64,000 bases of DNA, taken from contig RAZA01000009.1 in assembly GCA_003612485.1 (NCBI GenBank), positions 62,001 to 126,000 of the forward strand, read 5' to 3'. Positions 43,726 through 53,197 of the stretch are shown in pieces. The position numbers were made by a program, and so were the translations under genes. The stretch is from a bacterium D16-50 (GTDB taxonomy: Bacteria > Bacillota > Clostridia > Lachnospirales > Lachnospiraceae). Every line of letters begins with the position of its first letter. The stretch's first letter is position 1. The notes beneath the pieces were generated by a model. The model was not told the origin of the DNA. It did no database searches and saw only the letters and a program-made list of their open reading frames with translations.

Positions 43726-43893
43726 ATGGACAATGTGAAGTTTGGCCCTGAGGAAAGGAAGAGGATGCTGGAGTTCACGGCTCAGGCCCTTGGCGCGGGG
43801 AAAGCGGAGTGGACGGATAGGGAGCTTTTGCTGAACTACAACAAGGCTCTTGCGATGATGGTCCTCGCAATAGGCAAAAAGATAAGGGGGTGA
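43726..43893 (+). CDS. 55-residue protein of unknown function
   Basis: The ORF starts at an ATG six bases after AAAGGAGAAA and encodes a helical peptide, FGPEERKRMLEFTAQALGAG then LLLNYNKALAMMVLAIGKK. A promoter is visible. No family is recognised. It is the last of the small-gene island before the rimP promoter. Confidence 0.65.
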   Translation: MDNVKFGPEERKRMLEFTAQALGAGKAEWTDRELLLNYNKALAMMVLAIGKKIRG

Positions 43894-43956
43894 TCCGGCA
43901 GGGGCGTTTTTCGTGGATTTTACGCCGACTATAGAGATAAAATATTCACATTGGTG

Positions 43957-43985
43957 TTGACATTTCCTATATTTGGGTCTATACT
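43957..43985 (+). promoter_or_regulatory. Promoter of the rimP-nusA-infB superoperon
   Basis: TTGACA (43,957-43,962), 17 bases, TATACT (43,980-43,985). The rimP ATG is 95 bases on. Confidence 0.85.
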
Positions 43986-44010
43986 GAATTTGTTAATGAT
44001 GATAATTAGT

Positions 44011-44065
44011 GTAAGAGTGGCTTGACGGCCACTCTTACTTGCATGTTGAGGGCTTTTCAAAAGCC
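44011..44065 (+). promoter_or_regulatory. Two perfect hairpins in the rimP leader
   Basis: GTAAGAGTGGC (44,011-44,021) pairs with GCCACTCTTAC (44,028-44,038). A second hairpin pairs GGCTTTT with AAAAGCC (44,051-44,065). The second is six bases before GGAGG, so it may tune rimP translation. The first is followed by only TT, so it is not a normal terminator, although NusA-dependent control is possible. Confidence 0.7.
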
Positions 44066-44079
44066 GGGATGGAGGAAAA

Positions 44080-44544
44080 ATGTCCCGCAGGGAAGATTAT
44101 GAGACAAGGACAGAAAAGCTGCTGCAGCCCATTGCCGCAGCCAATGGTTTGAGCATCTATGACGTGGAATATGTGAAGGAGGGCAGCGGTTATTATCTGA
44201 GGGCTTACATAGACAAGCCGGAGGGAGTGAACATTCTGGACTGTGAGAAGGTGAGCAGGGCGCTGTCCGACGAATTGGACAGAGAAGACTTCATTCCTGA
44301 TGCATATACGCTGGAGGTGAGCAGTCCGGGTCTGGGACGCGTGCTGAAGAAGGATAAGCATCTGCAGGGGAGCGTGGGCCAGAAGGTGGAGATCAAGCTT
44401 TTCAAGGCCATAGAGGGCTGCAGAGAGTTTTCCGGAGAGCTGGAGGGCTTCGACGGTACGCAGATCAGAATTTTGGAAGGGGATGCTACCAGAAGCTTCA
44501 GGCGGGCGGACATTGCGGTGATCCGTCTGGCGGTGGATTTTTGA
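44080..44544 (+). CDS. rimP: Ribosome maturation factor RimP
   Basis: A 154-residue protein of normal length. LSIYDVEYVKEGSGYYLRAYID and the later LEVSSPGLGRVLKK are conserved RimP blocks. A C-terminal Sm-like domain follows. It helps assemble the 30S subunit. It is the first gene of the superoperon. Confidence 0.95.
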   Translation: MSRREDYETRTEKLLQPIAAANGLSIYDVEYVKEGSGYYLRAYIDKPEGVNILDCEKVSRALSDELDREDFIPDAYTLEVSSPGLGRVLKKDKHLQGSVGQKVEIKLFKAIEGCREFSGELEGFDGTQIRILEGDATRSFRRADIAVIRLAVDF

Positions 44545-44607
44545 GACAGACTATCACAACTCAGCACAACAACATAGATTTGGCAGACAGCCGGAATGGA
44601 GGAAATG

Positions 44608-45837
44608 ATGAATAAGGAATTGATGGAAGCGCTTGACATTTTGGAGAAGGAAAAGGAAATCAGTAAGGAAACCTTATTTGAAGCGATAGAGAACTCTCTG
44701 CTGACGGCCTGCAAGAACCACTTCGGCAAGGCAGACAACGTGCATGTGGAGATTGACAGGGAGACCTGCGATTTTTTGGTATATGCGGAGAAAGAGGTGG
44801 TGGCCTCCGAGGAGGAAGTGGAGGATAAGTGTGTGCAGATTTCCCTTGACGATGCCAAGGAGCTGTCCGCCAGAGCGGCGGTGGGGGACATGCTCAATGT
44901 GGAGATCAAGTCCAAGGAATTCGGGAGGATCGCAACCCAGAACGCCAAGAACGTGATTCTGCAGAAGATTCGCGAGGAGGAGAGAAGCGTCATCTACAAT
45001 CAGTATTATGAGAAGGAAAAGGATGTGGTGACGGGAGTCGTCCAGAGGTATCTGGGAAAAAATATCAGCATCAATCTGGGCAAGGCAGACGCCATGCTGA
45101 GCGAGAGCGAGCAGGTAAAGGGAGAGACCTTCCGCCCTACGGAGCGTATCAAGGTGTACATTCTGGAGGTGAAAAATACGCCGAAGGGCCCTAGGATCAA
45201 CGTGAGCAGGACTCATCCGGAGCTGGTGAAGAGGCTGTTTGAGTCGGAGGTCACGGAGATCAAAGACGGCACGGTGGAGATCCGCAGCATCGCAAGAGAG
45301 GCAGGGAGCCGAACCAAGATCGCGGTTTGGAGCAATAATCCCAACGTGGATGCGGTGGGAGCCTGCGTGGGCATGAACGGGGCCAGAGTGAACGCCATCG
45401 TGGACGAGCTGAGAGGTGAGAAGATCGATATCGTCAACTGGGACGACAATCCGGGAAATCTGATTCAGAACGCGCTCTCCCCGGCAAAGATCGTGGCAGT
45501 GTTCGCGGATCCCGACGAAAAAACGGCAAAAGTTGTGGTTCCCGATTATCAGCTGTCTTTAGCCATCGGCAAGGAGGGACAGAACGCCAGACTGGCGGCG
45601 AGGCTGACGGGGTACAAGATAGACATCAAATCCGAGACGCAGGCCAAGGATGCGCCGGGCTTCCGCTACGAGGACTATATGGAAGAGGACTACGGGGAAT
45701 ATGAGGATGAGTACGATGGGTATGAGTCCGAGGAATACGAGGAGCCTTCGGAGGACGCAGAGGTCGGTGAGGACGCGGAGGACACGGAGTACGAGGAATA
45801 TGACGAGGGCGCTTTTGAGCCGGAAGTTGAGGAGTAG
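44608..45837 (+). CDS. nusA: Transcription termination/antitermination factor NusA
   Basis: A 409-residue NusA. The N-terminal polymerase-binding domain (residues 1-~125) is followed by S1 (~135-200) and two KH domains (NNPNVDAVGACVGMNGARVN, then LAIGKEGQNARLAARLTGYK). The last ~55 residues, after the second KH, are a very acidic Tyr/Glu/Asp-rich tail where E. coli has AR repeats. It modulates pausing and termination. Start at 44,608, five bases after GGAGG. Confidence 0.96.
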   Translation: MNKELMEALDILEKEKEISKETLFEAIENSLLTACKNHFGKADNVHVEIDRETCDFLVYAEKEVVASEEEVEDKCVQISLDDAKELSARAAVGDMLNVEIKSKEFGRIATQNAKNVILQKIREEERSVIYNQYYEKEKDVVTGVVQRYLGKNISINLGKADAMLSESEQVKGETFRPTERIKVYILEVKNTPKGPRINVSRTHPELVKRLFESEVTEIKDGTVEIRSIAREAGSRTKIAVWSNNPNVDAVGACVGMNGARVNAIVDELRGEKIDIVNWDDNPGNLIQNALSPAKIVAVFADPDEKTAKVVVPDYQLSLAIGKEGQNARLAARLTGYKIDIKSETQAKDAPGFRYEDYMEEDYGEYEDEYDGYESEEYEEPSEDAEVGEDAEDTEYEEYDEGAFEPEVEE

Positions 45838-45845
45838 AGGGGCTT

Positions 45846-46118
45846 ATGGCGAAAAAGATTCCCTTGAGGCAGTGCATCGGCTGCGGCGAGATGAAAGGAA
45901 AACGAGAGATGATGCGGGTCGTGAAGACGGCCGAAAATGAGATATGTCTGGATACAACAGGCAAGAAGAACGGGAGAGGCGCATATGTTTGTAAAAGCAG
46001 GGAATGCCTGCTTGGGGCCAGAAGAAACAAGGGGCTGGAGCGCTCTTTCAAGATGAGTATTCCAAATGAGGTATATGATACCTTGGAAAGGGAGTTTGAG
46101 AATCTGGATGCAGAATAA
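45846..46118 (+). CDS. rnpM: YlxR-family RNase P modulator
   Basis: A 90-residue protein. LRQCIGCGEMKGKREMMRVV and GRGAYVCKSRECL are the YlxR hallmarks. Members bind RNA; B. subtilis YlxR (RnpM) affects RNase P. Eight bases separate it from nusA. The end overlaps ylxQ. Confidence 0.93.
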   Translation: MAKKIPLRQCIGCGEMKGKREMMRVVKTAENEICLDTTGKKNGRGAYVCKSRECLLGARRNKGLERSFKMSIPNEVYDTLEREFENLDAE

Positions 46119-46416
46119 GATTTTATCGCTTTTGGGAATTGCAATGAAGGGACGCAATCTGGTCAGCGGCGAGTTCCAGACCCTGGAGGCAATTAGAAAA
46201 GGTTCCGCCATGCTGGTAATCATTGCGGAGGATGCGTCGGACAATACCAAGAAGCTTTTTTCCGATAAATGCAAATTCTATCAGGTGCCTATGATATGTT
46301 TCGGCACGAAGGACATGATGGGAAGCGCCATCGGGAAAGAGGGCCTGCGGTCATCATTGGGCGTATGCAATGCGGGATTAGCGGAAGCAATCATGAAACA
46401 GTTGGAAGAGAAGTAG
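46108..46416 (+). CDS. ylxQ: YlxQ, L7Ae-family RNA-binding protein
   Basis: A 102-residue L7Ae/L30e-like protein. [15 protein letters not shown] and [16 protein letters not shown] are family blocks. It probably binds kink-turn RNA. Start chosen at the ATG at 46,108, which overlaps the rnpM end by 11 bases. The upstream frame extension has no ribosome site. Confidence 0.88.
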   Translation: MQNKILSLLGIAMKGRNLVSGEFQTLEAIRKGSAMLVIIAEDASDNTKKLFSDKCKFYQVPMICFGTKDMMGSAIGKEGLRSSLGVCNAGLAEAIMKQLEEK

Positions 46417-46445
46417 ATGGCCGCAAGGCAGAAATGGAGGAAGGC

Positions 46446-49400
46446 ATGGCGAAACGAAAGGTACATGAGCTTGCGAAGGAACTGGAAGTACAGAGCAAGG
46501 ACATATTGAGTTTCCTGCAGGAAAAGGGAATTGAAGCCAAGGCAGCGCAGAGCTCCGTGGACGAGGAGGCGGCCATGCTGGTACGCCGGGCGTTCGGCAA
46601 GGGCGGGTCAGGCGGAGGCGGAAAGCCAGAGGCGGCAGCAAAAAAAGATAAAGTAAAGGAAGAGGCAGAAAAAGCAGAGATGGAAAAAACCGCAAAAGAA
46701 GCAGCAAAGCCCGTAAAAGCGGCAGAGGCATCGACCAATGATGCGCCGAAGAAGAAAAAAACGATCATTTTCGTGAGCAACCCCCAGAACTCCAAGATGC
46801 AGGGACAGCAGCGTCCTGCGCAAGGAGGGAATAATAGGGCTCAAGGCGGACAGAATAAGGCTCAGGGAGGCAGAGGCGGAAACGGTCAGAACGGCTCCGG
46901 CGGATCAGGCAACAGATTCCAGAACGGAAAAGGCGACCGCAACAAGCAGCAGGTACAGGCTCCGGTGAGGATCAAGCCGCTGACCCCGCCTTCCCCTACC
47001 CCCGCGGTGCAGATGGTGGTCTCGAAGCCCCAGCCAAAGGTGAAGCGGGATCAGAACGAGAACCAGCAGAGTCAGGAGATGCAGCAGAAGGTTCAGAGCG
47101 CTCAGCAGAACGAGAAGCCGCAGAGCGTGCTAAGCGAGGCGGTCCAGAACGAGAAGGTTCAGCAGGAGGCCGTTTCGTCCCAGAAGGTTCAGCAGGATTC
47201 TGTCCGGAACGAGAAGCCTCAGGGAGAGAGGGCACAGGATGCCAGAACCCAGAGCGAGCGCGGTCAGGGCGACAGAAACCGGAATGAGAGAGGCGAACGC
47301 GCCCAGAGCGACAGGGGCCGGAACGAGAGAGGCGAGCGCGCTCAGGGCGACAGAGGCCAGAACGAGAGAGGCGAGCGCACCCAGAGCGACAGAGGCCGCA
47401 CAGACAGGCCTCAGGGCGATAGGTTCCGCAGCGACAGAGGACCGAACGGGAGAGGCCAGAATGAAAGGACCCAGAATTCAGGCGGCAGTCAGGACAGGCC
47501 GAACAGAGACGGCCGGTATCAGGGGCAGGGAGGCCGGTATCAGGACGGCCGGGGCCAGGACAACCGCAATAGGGACAACAGAGGACAAGGCGCGGGCAGA
47601 AGCGCCGACGGAAGGCCGGATCGGGGACAGTTCCAGTCCAGAGGCGGCAGCGGTCAGGGCGGCAGGCCTTCGGGCGATCGCCAGAACGGATATCAGAGAG
47701 GCGGCAGGCCTGGCTATGAAGGCGGTCAGGGTGATCGCCGTGGTCCGGGCGGCGGCCCGGGCGGCAACCGTAATTTCAATGGCGGTGCGCGCGACGGCAG
47801 AGGCAATGGAGGGCAGGGAACCGGATTCAGAGATAATAAACCGTCTAAAGGCTTCGGCGGAGAGGCTCCGGCAAAGGATGTGGAGAAGAAGCGGGAGGAA
47901 GAAAAGAGGCGGGCAAACACCCTGGAGAAGGGTAAGCGCTCCAAAAAGGATCATATTTATGAAGAAGACGAGGCGCTGAAGAACAAGCCAGGCAGGTTCA
48001 TCAGGCCTGAAAAGAAGAAAGAGGAAGCCGCAGAAGTCATCAAGGTGATCACCCTTCCCGACATGATCACCATCAAGGATCTGGCGGATAAGATGAAGCT
48101 GCAGCCGGCAGCCATCGTGAAGAAGCTTTTCCTGGAAGGAAAGATCGTTACCGTGAATCAGGAGATCTCCTACGAGGAAGCGGAGAATATCGCCATGGAA
48201 TATGAGATTCTCTGCGAGAGGGAGATCAAGGTCGACGTGATCGAGGAGCTGCTGAAGGAGGGCGAGGAGGATGAGACCGCTCTGGTGGAGAGGCCTCCTG
48301 TGATCTGTGTCATGGGCCACGTGGATCACGGCAAGACCTCCCTGCTGGACGCCATCAGAAAGACCAATGTGATCGACAAGGAGGCAGGCGGCATCACCCA
48401 GCATATCGGCGCGTATACCGTGACCTTGGGCGAGAGAAAGATTACTTTCTTGGATACGCCGGGCCATGAGGCATTTACGGCCATGCGTATGCGGGGCGCC
48501 AACTCCACGGACATCGCCATTTTAGTGGTGGCGGCTGACGACGGCGTCATGCCCCAGACGGTGGAGGCCATCAGTCATGCCAAGGCTGCAGGCATCGAGA
48601 TCGTGGTGGCAGTGAATAAGATCGACAAGCCCTCCGCGAATATCGAGAGGGTGAAGCAGGAGCTGACGGAGTACGAGCTGGTGGCTACGGACTGGGGCGG
48701 CAATACGGAGTTCGTGCCGGTTTCCGCAAAGTCCGGTCAGGGCATAGAGGATCTGCTGGAGACCATTCTGCTGACGGCTGATATCTTGGAGCTGAAGGCG
48801 AATCCTCAGAGACGGGCCAGAGGTCTGGTGATCGAGGCGGAGCTGGACAAGGGCCGGGGCCCCGTTGCCACGGTGCTGGTACAGAAGGGAACGCTGCATG
48901 TGGGCGACTTCATTTCCGCAGGATCCTGCTATGGCAAGGTCCGGGCTATGATCGACGACAAGGGCAGAAGGGTGAAGGAGGCGACTCCCTCCACGCCGGT
49001 GGAGATTCTGGGCCTTTCCGACGTGCCCAGCGCGGGAGAGGTGTTCCTTGCCCACGAGAACGACAAGACGGCCAAGTCCTATGCGGAGACCTACCTTGCC
49101 CAGAACAAGGAGAAGAAGCTGGAGGAGACCAAGGCCAAGATGTCTCTGGACGATCTGTTCTCCCAGATTCAGGAGGGCAATTTAAAGGAGCTGAACCTGA
49201 TTGTGAAGGCGGACGTACAGGGAAGCGTGGAGGCGGTGAAGCAGTCTCTGATGAAGCTGTCCAACGAGGAAGTTGTGGTGAAATGCATCCACGGCGGAGT
49301 GGGCGCTATCAACGAGTCCGACGTGACTCTGGCCAGCGCGTCCAACGCCATCATCATCGGCTTCAACGTCAGACCCGACGCCATGGCCAAGAGCACGGCA

Positions 49401-49790
49401 GAGCGTGAGGGTGTAGACGTAAGACTGTACAGAGTCATCTATCAGGCAATAGAGGATATCGAGGCGGCTATGAAGGGTATGCTGGATCCCGTGTTCGAGG
49501 AGAAGATCATCGGACATGCGGAGGTTCGGCAGATATTCAAGGCGTCCCAGATCGGAAATATCGCCGGATCCTATGTCACCGGCGGAATTCTGCAGAGGGG
49601 CTGCAAGGTTCGCATCAGCCGGGAGGGCAAGCAGATCTATGAGGGCGCCCTTGCCTCTCTGAAGAGATTCAAGGACGATGTGAAGGAAGTAAAGGAAGGC
49701 TATGAATGCGGTCTGGTGTTCGAGGGCTTTGATCAGATTCAGGAGCTGGACACCATCGAGGCCTATATCATGGTGGAGGTGCCGCGGTAG
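46446..49790 (+). CDS. infB: Translation initiation factor IF-2 with a very long disordered N-region
   Basis: A 1114-residue IF-2. The N-terminal helix domain ([18 protein letters not shown]) is followed by a disordered region from about residue 55 to 500, rich in Gly, Arg, Gln and Asn. It includes three units of a 13-residue [16 protein letters not shown] repeat (47,280-47,396). The second IF2N domain ([20 protein letters not shown]), the G domain ([30 protein letters not shown]) and C-terminal domains are normal. The start at 46,446 follows GGAGGAAG; an earlier frame extension overlaps ylxQ. It loads fMet-tRNA. Confidence 0.97.
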   Translation: MAKRKVHELAKELEVQSKDILSFLQEKGIEAKAAQSSVDEEAAMLVRRAFGKGGSGGGGKPEAAAKKDKVKEEAEKAEMEKTAKEAAKPVKAAEASTNDAPKKKKTIIFVSNPQNSKMQGQQRPAQGGNNRAQGGQNKAQGGRGGNGQNGSGGSGNRFQNGKGDRNKQQVQAPVRIKPLTPPSPTPAVQMVVSKPQPKVKRDQNENQQSQEMQQKVQSAQQNEKPQSVLSEAVQNEKVQQEAVSSQKVQQDSVRNEKPQGERAQDARTQSERGQGDRNRNERGERAQSDRGRNERGERAQGDRGQNERGERTQSDRGRTDRPQGDRFRSDRGPNGRGQNERTQNSGGSQDRPNRDGRYQGQGGRYQDGRGQDNRNRDNRGQGAGRSADGRPDRGQFQSRGGSGQGGRPSGDRQNGYQRGGRPGYEGGQGDRRGPGGGPGGNRNFNGGARDGRGNGGQGTGFRDNKPSKGFGGEAPAKDVEKKREEEKRRANTLEKGKRSKKDHIYEEDEALKNKPGRFIRPEKKKEEAAEVIKVITLPDMITIKDLADKMKLQPAAIVKKLFLEGKIVTVNQEISYEEAENIAMEYEILCEREIKVDVIEELLKEGEEDETALVERPPVICVMGHVDHGKTSLLDAIRKTNVIDKEAGGITQHIGAYTVTLGERKITFLDTPGHEAFTAMRMRGANSTDIAILVVAADDGVMPQTVEAISHAKAAGIEIVVAVNKIDKPSANIERVKQELTEYELVATDWGGNTEFVPVSAKSGQGIEDLLETILLTADILELKANPQRRARGLVIEAELDKGRGPVATVLVQKGTLHVGDFISAGSCYGKVRAMIDDKGRRVKEATPSTPVEILGLSDVPSAGEVFLAHENDKTAKSYAETYLAQNKEKKLEETKAKMSLDDLFSQIQEGNLKELNLIVKADVQGSVEAVKQSLMKLSNEEVVVKCIHGGVGAINESDVTLASASNAIIIGFNVRPDAMAKSTAEREGVDVRLYRVIYQAIEDIEAAMKGMLDPVFEEKIIGHAEVRQIFKASQIGNIAGSYVTGGILQRGCKVRISREGKQIYEGALASLKRFKDDVKEVKEGYECGLVFEGFDQIQELDTIEAYIMVEVPR

Positions 49791-49830
49791 GCGGATTGTC
49801 TGCCCGCCTTGGCGGGCGTGAGGAATAGAT

Positions 49831-50205
49831 ATGAGAAAAAACAGCGTGAAGAATACCCGCATCAACGGGGAAGTCCAGCGTGTGCTGGCTGAGATTATCC
49901 GGGGAGAGATCAAGGATCCCCGGATCAGCCCTTGGACAAGCGTGGTGGCGGTGGAGGTGGCCCCAGACCTGAAAAGCTGCAAGGCCTGGATCAGCGTTCT
50001 GGGGGACGAAGAGGTCAGGAAGGCCACCATGGAGGGGCTGGAAAGCGCCATGGGATTCATAAAGAGGCAGCTGGCCCGAACCGTCAATCTAAGGAATACG
50101 CCGGAGATCACCTTCGTTTCTGACGAGTCCATCGAGTACGGGGTCAATATGTCCCGGAGAATCGACGAGGTCATCGCGCAGGACGAGGCGGTGAAGAAGC
50201 CCTGA
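49831..50205 (+). CDS. rbfA: Ribosome-binding factor A
   Basis: A 124-residue protein of normal length, with RINGEVQRVLAEIIRGEIKDPRIS (split about residues 7-30) and TPEITFVSDESIEYG conserved. It acts in late 30S maturation and cold adaptation. It follows infB by 40 bases. Confidence 0.95.
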   Translation: MRKNSVKNTRINGEVQRVLAEIIRGEIKDPRISPWTSVVAVEVAPDLKSCKAWISVLGDEEVRKATMEGLESAMGFIKRQLARTVNLRNTPEITFVSDESIEYGVNMSRRIDEVIAQDEAVKKP

Positions 50206-50260
50206 GAAATCTGTCGGAGCAAGACAGCGTTTGTTTGAATAGGATAGGATTGGGGATTAG

Positions 50261-51262
50261 ATGAAGCTGAATATTTTGAAAGAGTGCGAGGGTGCCGGGA
50301 GAATAGGGATCAGCGGGCATGTGAGGCCTGACGGGGACTGCGTGGGTTCTTGTCTGGCGCTGTGGCAGTATCTGAAAAAATGCCTGCCTGATGCCTATGT
50401 GAAAGTCTTTTTGGAGGCGCCGGCAGATATCTTCAGGGGGATCAAGGGCTTTGAGGAAATCGATTCGGATTTTGCCGAGGAGGAGCCCTTCGATGTCTTT
50501 TTTGTGCTGGACAGCAGTGTGGACAGACTGGGCGGCGCGGAGAAGTACTTCAGAGAAGCCGGGAAGACCATCAATATCGACCACCATATCAGCAACTTGG
50601 GCGGCGGGCAGTTAAACTGCGTGGAGCCGCAGATCGGTTCCAGCTGCGAGCTGCTCTACGACCTTTTGGACGAGGAGATGATGGACAAGGATCTGGCCAT
50701 GGCGATCTATGTGGGCATGATTCATGACACCGGTGTGTTTCAGTATTCAAATACCACTCCGGCTACTATGGAGAAGGGGGCCAGGCTCATCGGTTACGGC
50801 TTCGATTTTCCGAGGCTGGTGCAGGAGACCTTTTATCAGAAAACCTATGTACAGGCGCAGATCATGGGAAGGGCGCTGATGGAGAGCGTCCGTTTCATGG
50901 ACGGAAGGTGCATTGTGAGTGTCATCGAGCGCAAGACCATGGAATTCTATCATGTGGAGTCCAAGGATCTGGACGGCATCGTGAACCAGCTGCTGAACAT
51001 AGAGGGGGTGGACTGCGCCATTTTCATGTACCAGACCGGGGTGGTGGAATACAAGGTGAGCCTGCGCTCCAACGAGAAGGTGAACGTGGCTCAGGTGGCC
51101 GCTTATTTCGGCGGCGGCGGTCATGTAAGGGCGGCCGGCTGCACTTTGTCGGGTACTTTCCATGATTGTGTGAACAATCTTTCCCTACATATAGAGAAGT
51201 CCATGAGACAGCTGGAGAAGAACGAAAAGACAGCGGGCGGGAGGGCCGAACAAGAGGTATGA
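50261..51262 (+). CDS. nrnA: Bifunctional oligoribonuclease / PAP phosphatase NrnA (DHH family)
   Basis: A 333-residue DHH/DHHA1 protein. Metal motifs: GHVRPDGDCVGSCLAL (about residues 19-34), VLDSS, NIDHHISN (the DHH motif, about 106-113) and GMIHDTGVFQYSNT. The C-terminal DHHA1 domain ends with GGGGHVRAAGCTLSG. It degrades nano-RNA and 3'-phosphoadenosine 5'-phosphate. The stop overlaps the truB start. Confidence 0.94.
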   Translation: MKLNILKECEGAGRIGISGHVRPDGDCVGSCLALWQYLKKCLPDAYVKVFLEAPADIFRGIKGFEEIDSDFAEEEPFDVFFVLDSSVDRLGGAEKYFREAGKTINIDHHISNLGGGQLNCVEPQIGSSCELLYDLLDEEMMDKDLAMAIYVGMIHDTGVFQYSNTTPATMEKGARLIGYGFDFPRLVQETFYQKTYVQAQIMGRALMESVRFMDGRCIVSVIERKTMEFYHVESKDLDGIVNQLLNIEGVDCAIFMYQTGVVEYKVSLRSNEKVNVAQVAAYFGGGGHVRAAGCTLSGTFHDCVNNLSLHIEKSMRQLEKNEKTAGGRAEQEV

Positions 51263-52155
51263 GGAACGGAATCATCATCGTCTGCAAGGAGTCCGGCTTC
51301 ACTTCCCATGATGTGGTGGCGAAGCTTCGGGGGATCTGCGGCCAGAAAAGGATCGGCCATACGGGGACTCTGGATCCGGAGGCCACGGGGGTTTTGCCGG
51401 TCTGTCTGGGCAGCGCCACGAAGCTGTGCGATATGCTGGCTGACAGGGACAAGGAATATGTGGCGGAGCTCTTGCTGGGGGTGGAGACCGACACGCAGGA
51501 TCTGACCGGAAGGGTGCTTGAGAGGCGCTCGGTGGAGGCCGGCAGGGAGGAGATCCTTGCCGCGGCGGAGAGCTTTGTGGGAGACTATATGCAGGTGCCG
51601 CCCATGTATTCTGCCCTGAAGGTGGACGGGAAGAAGCTGTACGAGCTGGCTCGGGCGGGGAAGGAAGTGGAACGCAAACCGCGCCTCGTCCGGATTTATG
51701 AGCTGGAGATTCTGGAATTTCGGCTGCCCGTAGTGGTCTTTCGGGCAGTTTGCTCCAAGGGGACATATATTCGTACCCTCTGTTCCGACATAGGGGGGAA
51801 GCTGGGGTGCGGAGGCGCCATGCAGAGCCTGAAGCGCACCAGAGTGGGTCGCTTTTCGTTGGAGGCTGCCCGCACGCTGGGGGAGATCCAGCTGCTGAAG
51901 GATGAGGGGCGGCTGGATGAAGTGCTGCTTCCGGTGGATTCTGTCTTTACAGAATGCCCGGCCATTCATGTCAGCAGGGAGTTTGAGCGGCTGCTGAACA
52001 ACGGAAATGCTTTTCTGCCGGAGCAGACCCAGGAGAAGGCGCTGCATGATCCGGAAAAGTGGGTGCGGGCCTATAGGGCGGATGACAGCTTTGCAGGGAT
52101 TTATGCATATGATTCCGGCAGGGGACAGTATCGACCTATAAAAATGTTTTTGTGA
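51259..52155 (+). CDS. truB: tRNA pseudouridine(55) synthase TruB
   Basis: A 298-residue enzyme. The catalytic motif HTGTLDPEATGVLPVCLG (Asp about residue 38) and RCSKGTYIRTLCSD-like AVCSKGTYIRTLCSDIG are clear. It makes pseudouridine at position 55 of tRNA. Its ATG overlaps the nrnA stop (ATGA), so the two are translationally coupled. Confidence 0.96.
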   Translation: MRNGIIIVCKESGFTSHDVVAKLRGICGQKRIGHTGTLDPEATGVLPVCLGSATKLCDMLADRDKEYVAELLLGVETDTQDLTGRVLERRSVEAGREEILAAAESFVGDYMQVPPMYSALKVDGKKLYELARAGKEVERKPRLVRIYELEILEFRLPVVVFRAVCSKGTYIRTLCSDIGGKLGCGGAMQSLKRTRVGRFSLEAARTLGEIQLLKDEGRLDEVLLPVDSVFTECPAIHVSREFERLLNNGNAFLPEQTQEKALHDPEKWVRAYRADDSFAGIYAYDSGRGQYRPIKMFL

Positions 52156-52169
52156 AGGTGTGGTTTTCT

Positions 52170-53138
52170 ATGGAAATCATTGCGAATACGACAGATTTTT
52201 ATCTGGCCAGAGGAAGGGAGACGGCGGCGGCCATGGGGAAGTTCGACGGTGTCCATATCGGGCATAGGAGGCTTTTGGAGGAGATTCTTTCCCAGAAAAA
52301 GAGGGGCGCCGCCGCCTGCGTGTTCACCTTTGACCCACCTCCGGCCGTATTGTTCGGCAGACGGGGAGAAGATGTTTCGGTGCTGTCCACCAAAGAGGAG
52401 AAGCGTCTGCTGTTTGAGCGCATGGGGGTGGACATATTGATCGAATTTCCTCTGAACCAAGAGACGGCAGCCATGTCGCCGGAGGCCTTTGCCTTGGAGG
52501 TTTTGGCAGAGCGGATGAACGTGGCCTTTCTTGCAGCGGGGAGCGATCTTTCCTTCGGCGCCAAGGGAGCGGGAGACGCGGCTCTGCTGCAAAGGCTTGG
52601 CCCTAAGCTGGGCTTCGAGACCAGAATCATCGACAAGGTGTGTCTGAGAGGGACTCAGGTCAGCTCCACCCTTGTGAGGGAGAGACTGGAACGGGGGGAT
52701 ATGGAAGAGGTTCTGCAGCTGTTAGGAATGCCTTACATGATCGCGGGGAAAGTGGTTGAGGGAAAGCGGATCGGAAGGACCCTTGGCTTTCCTACGGTGA
52801 ACCTTCTGCCCAGACCGGAGAAGAAGCTTCCTCCAAGGGGAGTGTATTTTTCTCAGGTGCGGGTCAGGGGAAAGGTCTATCCGGCCATCAGCAATGTGGG
52901 CTGTAAGCCCACGGTGACTGACGAGGCGGTCATGGGGGTGGAATCTTATCTCTACGGCTTCGGGGAGAGCGTCTACGGAGAGGACATAGAGGTCTATCTG
53001 TATTCCTTCCGCAGGCCTGAAAAGCGATTCAAGGATAGAGAGGCCCTGAGAGCCCAGCTTCAGGAGGATATTGCAGCCGGGGAGAGCCGCTATGGGTGCA
53101 TCCTGTCAAAAGCGGAAGGAAAAAGCAGGATTTTTTGA
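52170..53138 (+). CDS. ribF: Bifunctional riboflavin kinase / FAD synthetase
   Basis: A 322-residue protein. The N-terminal FAD-synthetase half has AMGKFDGVHIGHRRLLEEI (GxFDGxHxGH) and QVSSTLVRERLERGD. The C-terminal flavokinase domain begins GKRIGRTLGFPTVNL and ends in the RPEKRF block. It makes FMN and FAD. Start at 52,170; the GTG at 52,152 overlaps truB and is not needed. Confidence 0.95.
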   Translation: MEIIANTTDFYLARGRETAAAMGKFDGVHIGHRRLLEEILSQKKRGAAACVFTFDPPPAVLFGRRGEDVSVLSTKEEKRLLFERMGVDILIEFPLNQETAAMSPEAFALEVLAERMNVAFLAAGSDLSFGAKGAGDAALLQRLGPKLGFETRIIDKVCLRGTQVSSTLVRERLERGDMEEVLQLLGMPYMIAGKVVEGKRIGRTLGFPTVNLLPRPEKKLPPRGVYFSQVRVRGKVYPAISNVGCKPTVTDEAVMGVESYLYGFGESVYGEDIEVYLYSFRRPEKRFKDREALRAQLQEDIAAGESRYGCILSKAEGKSRIF

Positions 53139-53197
53139 GGAATCCTGAACCATTACAAGAGACGTTGGATCCGCTGCGGCGGACACGAGGTATATGA

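Noticed and set aside
46269..46445. Upstream extension of infB
   Set aside because: It overlaps ylxQ in another frame and lacks a ribosome site. The ATG at 46,446 with GGAGGAAG gives the family N-terminus.
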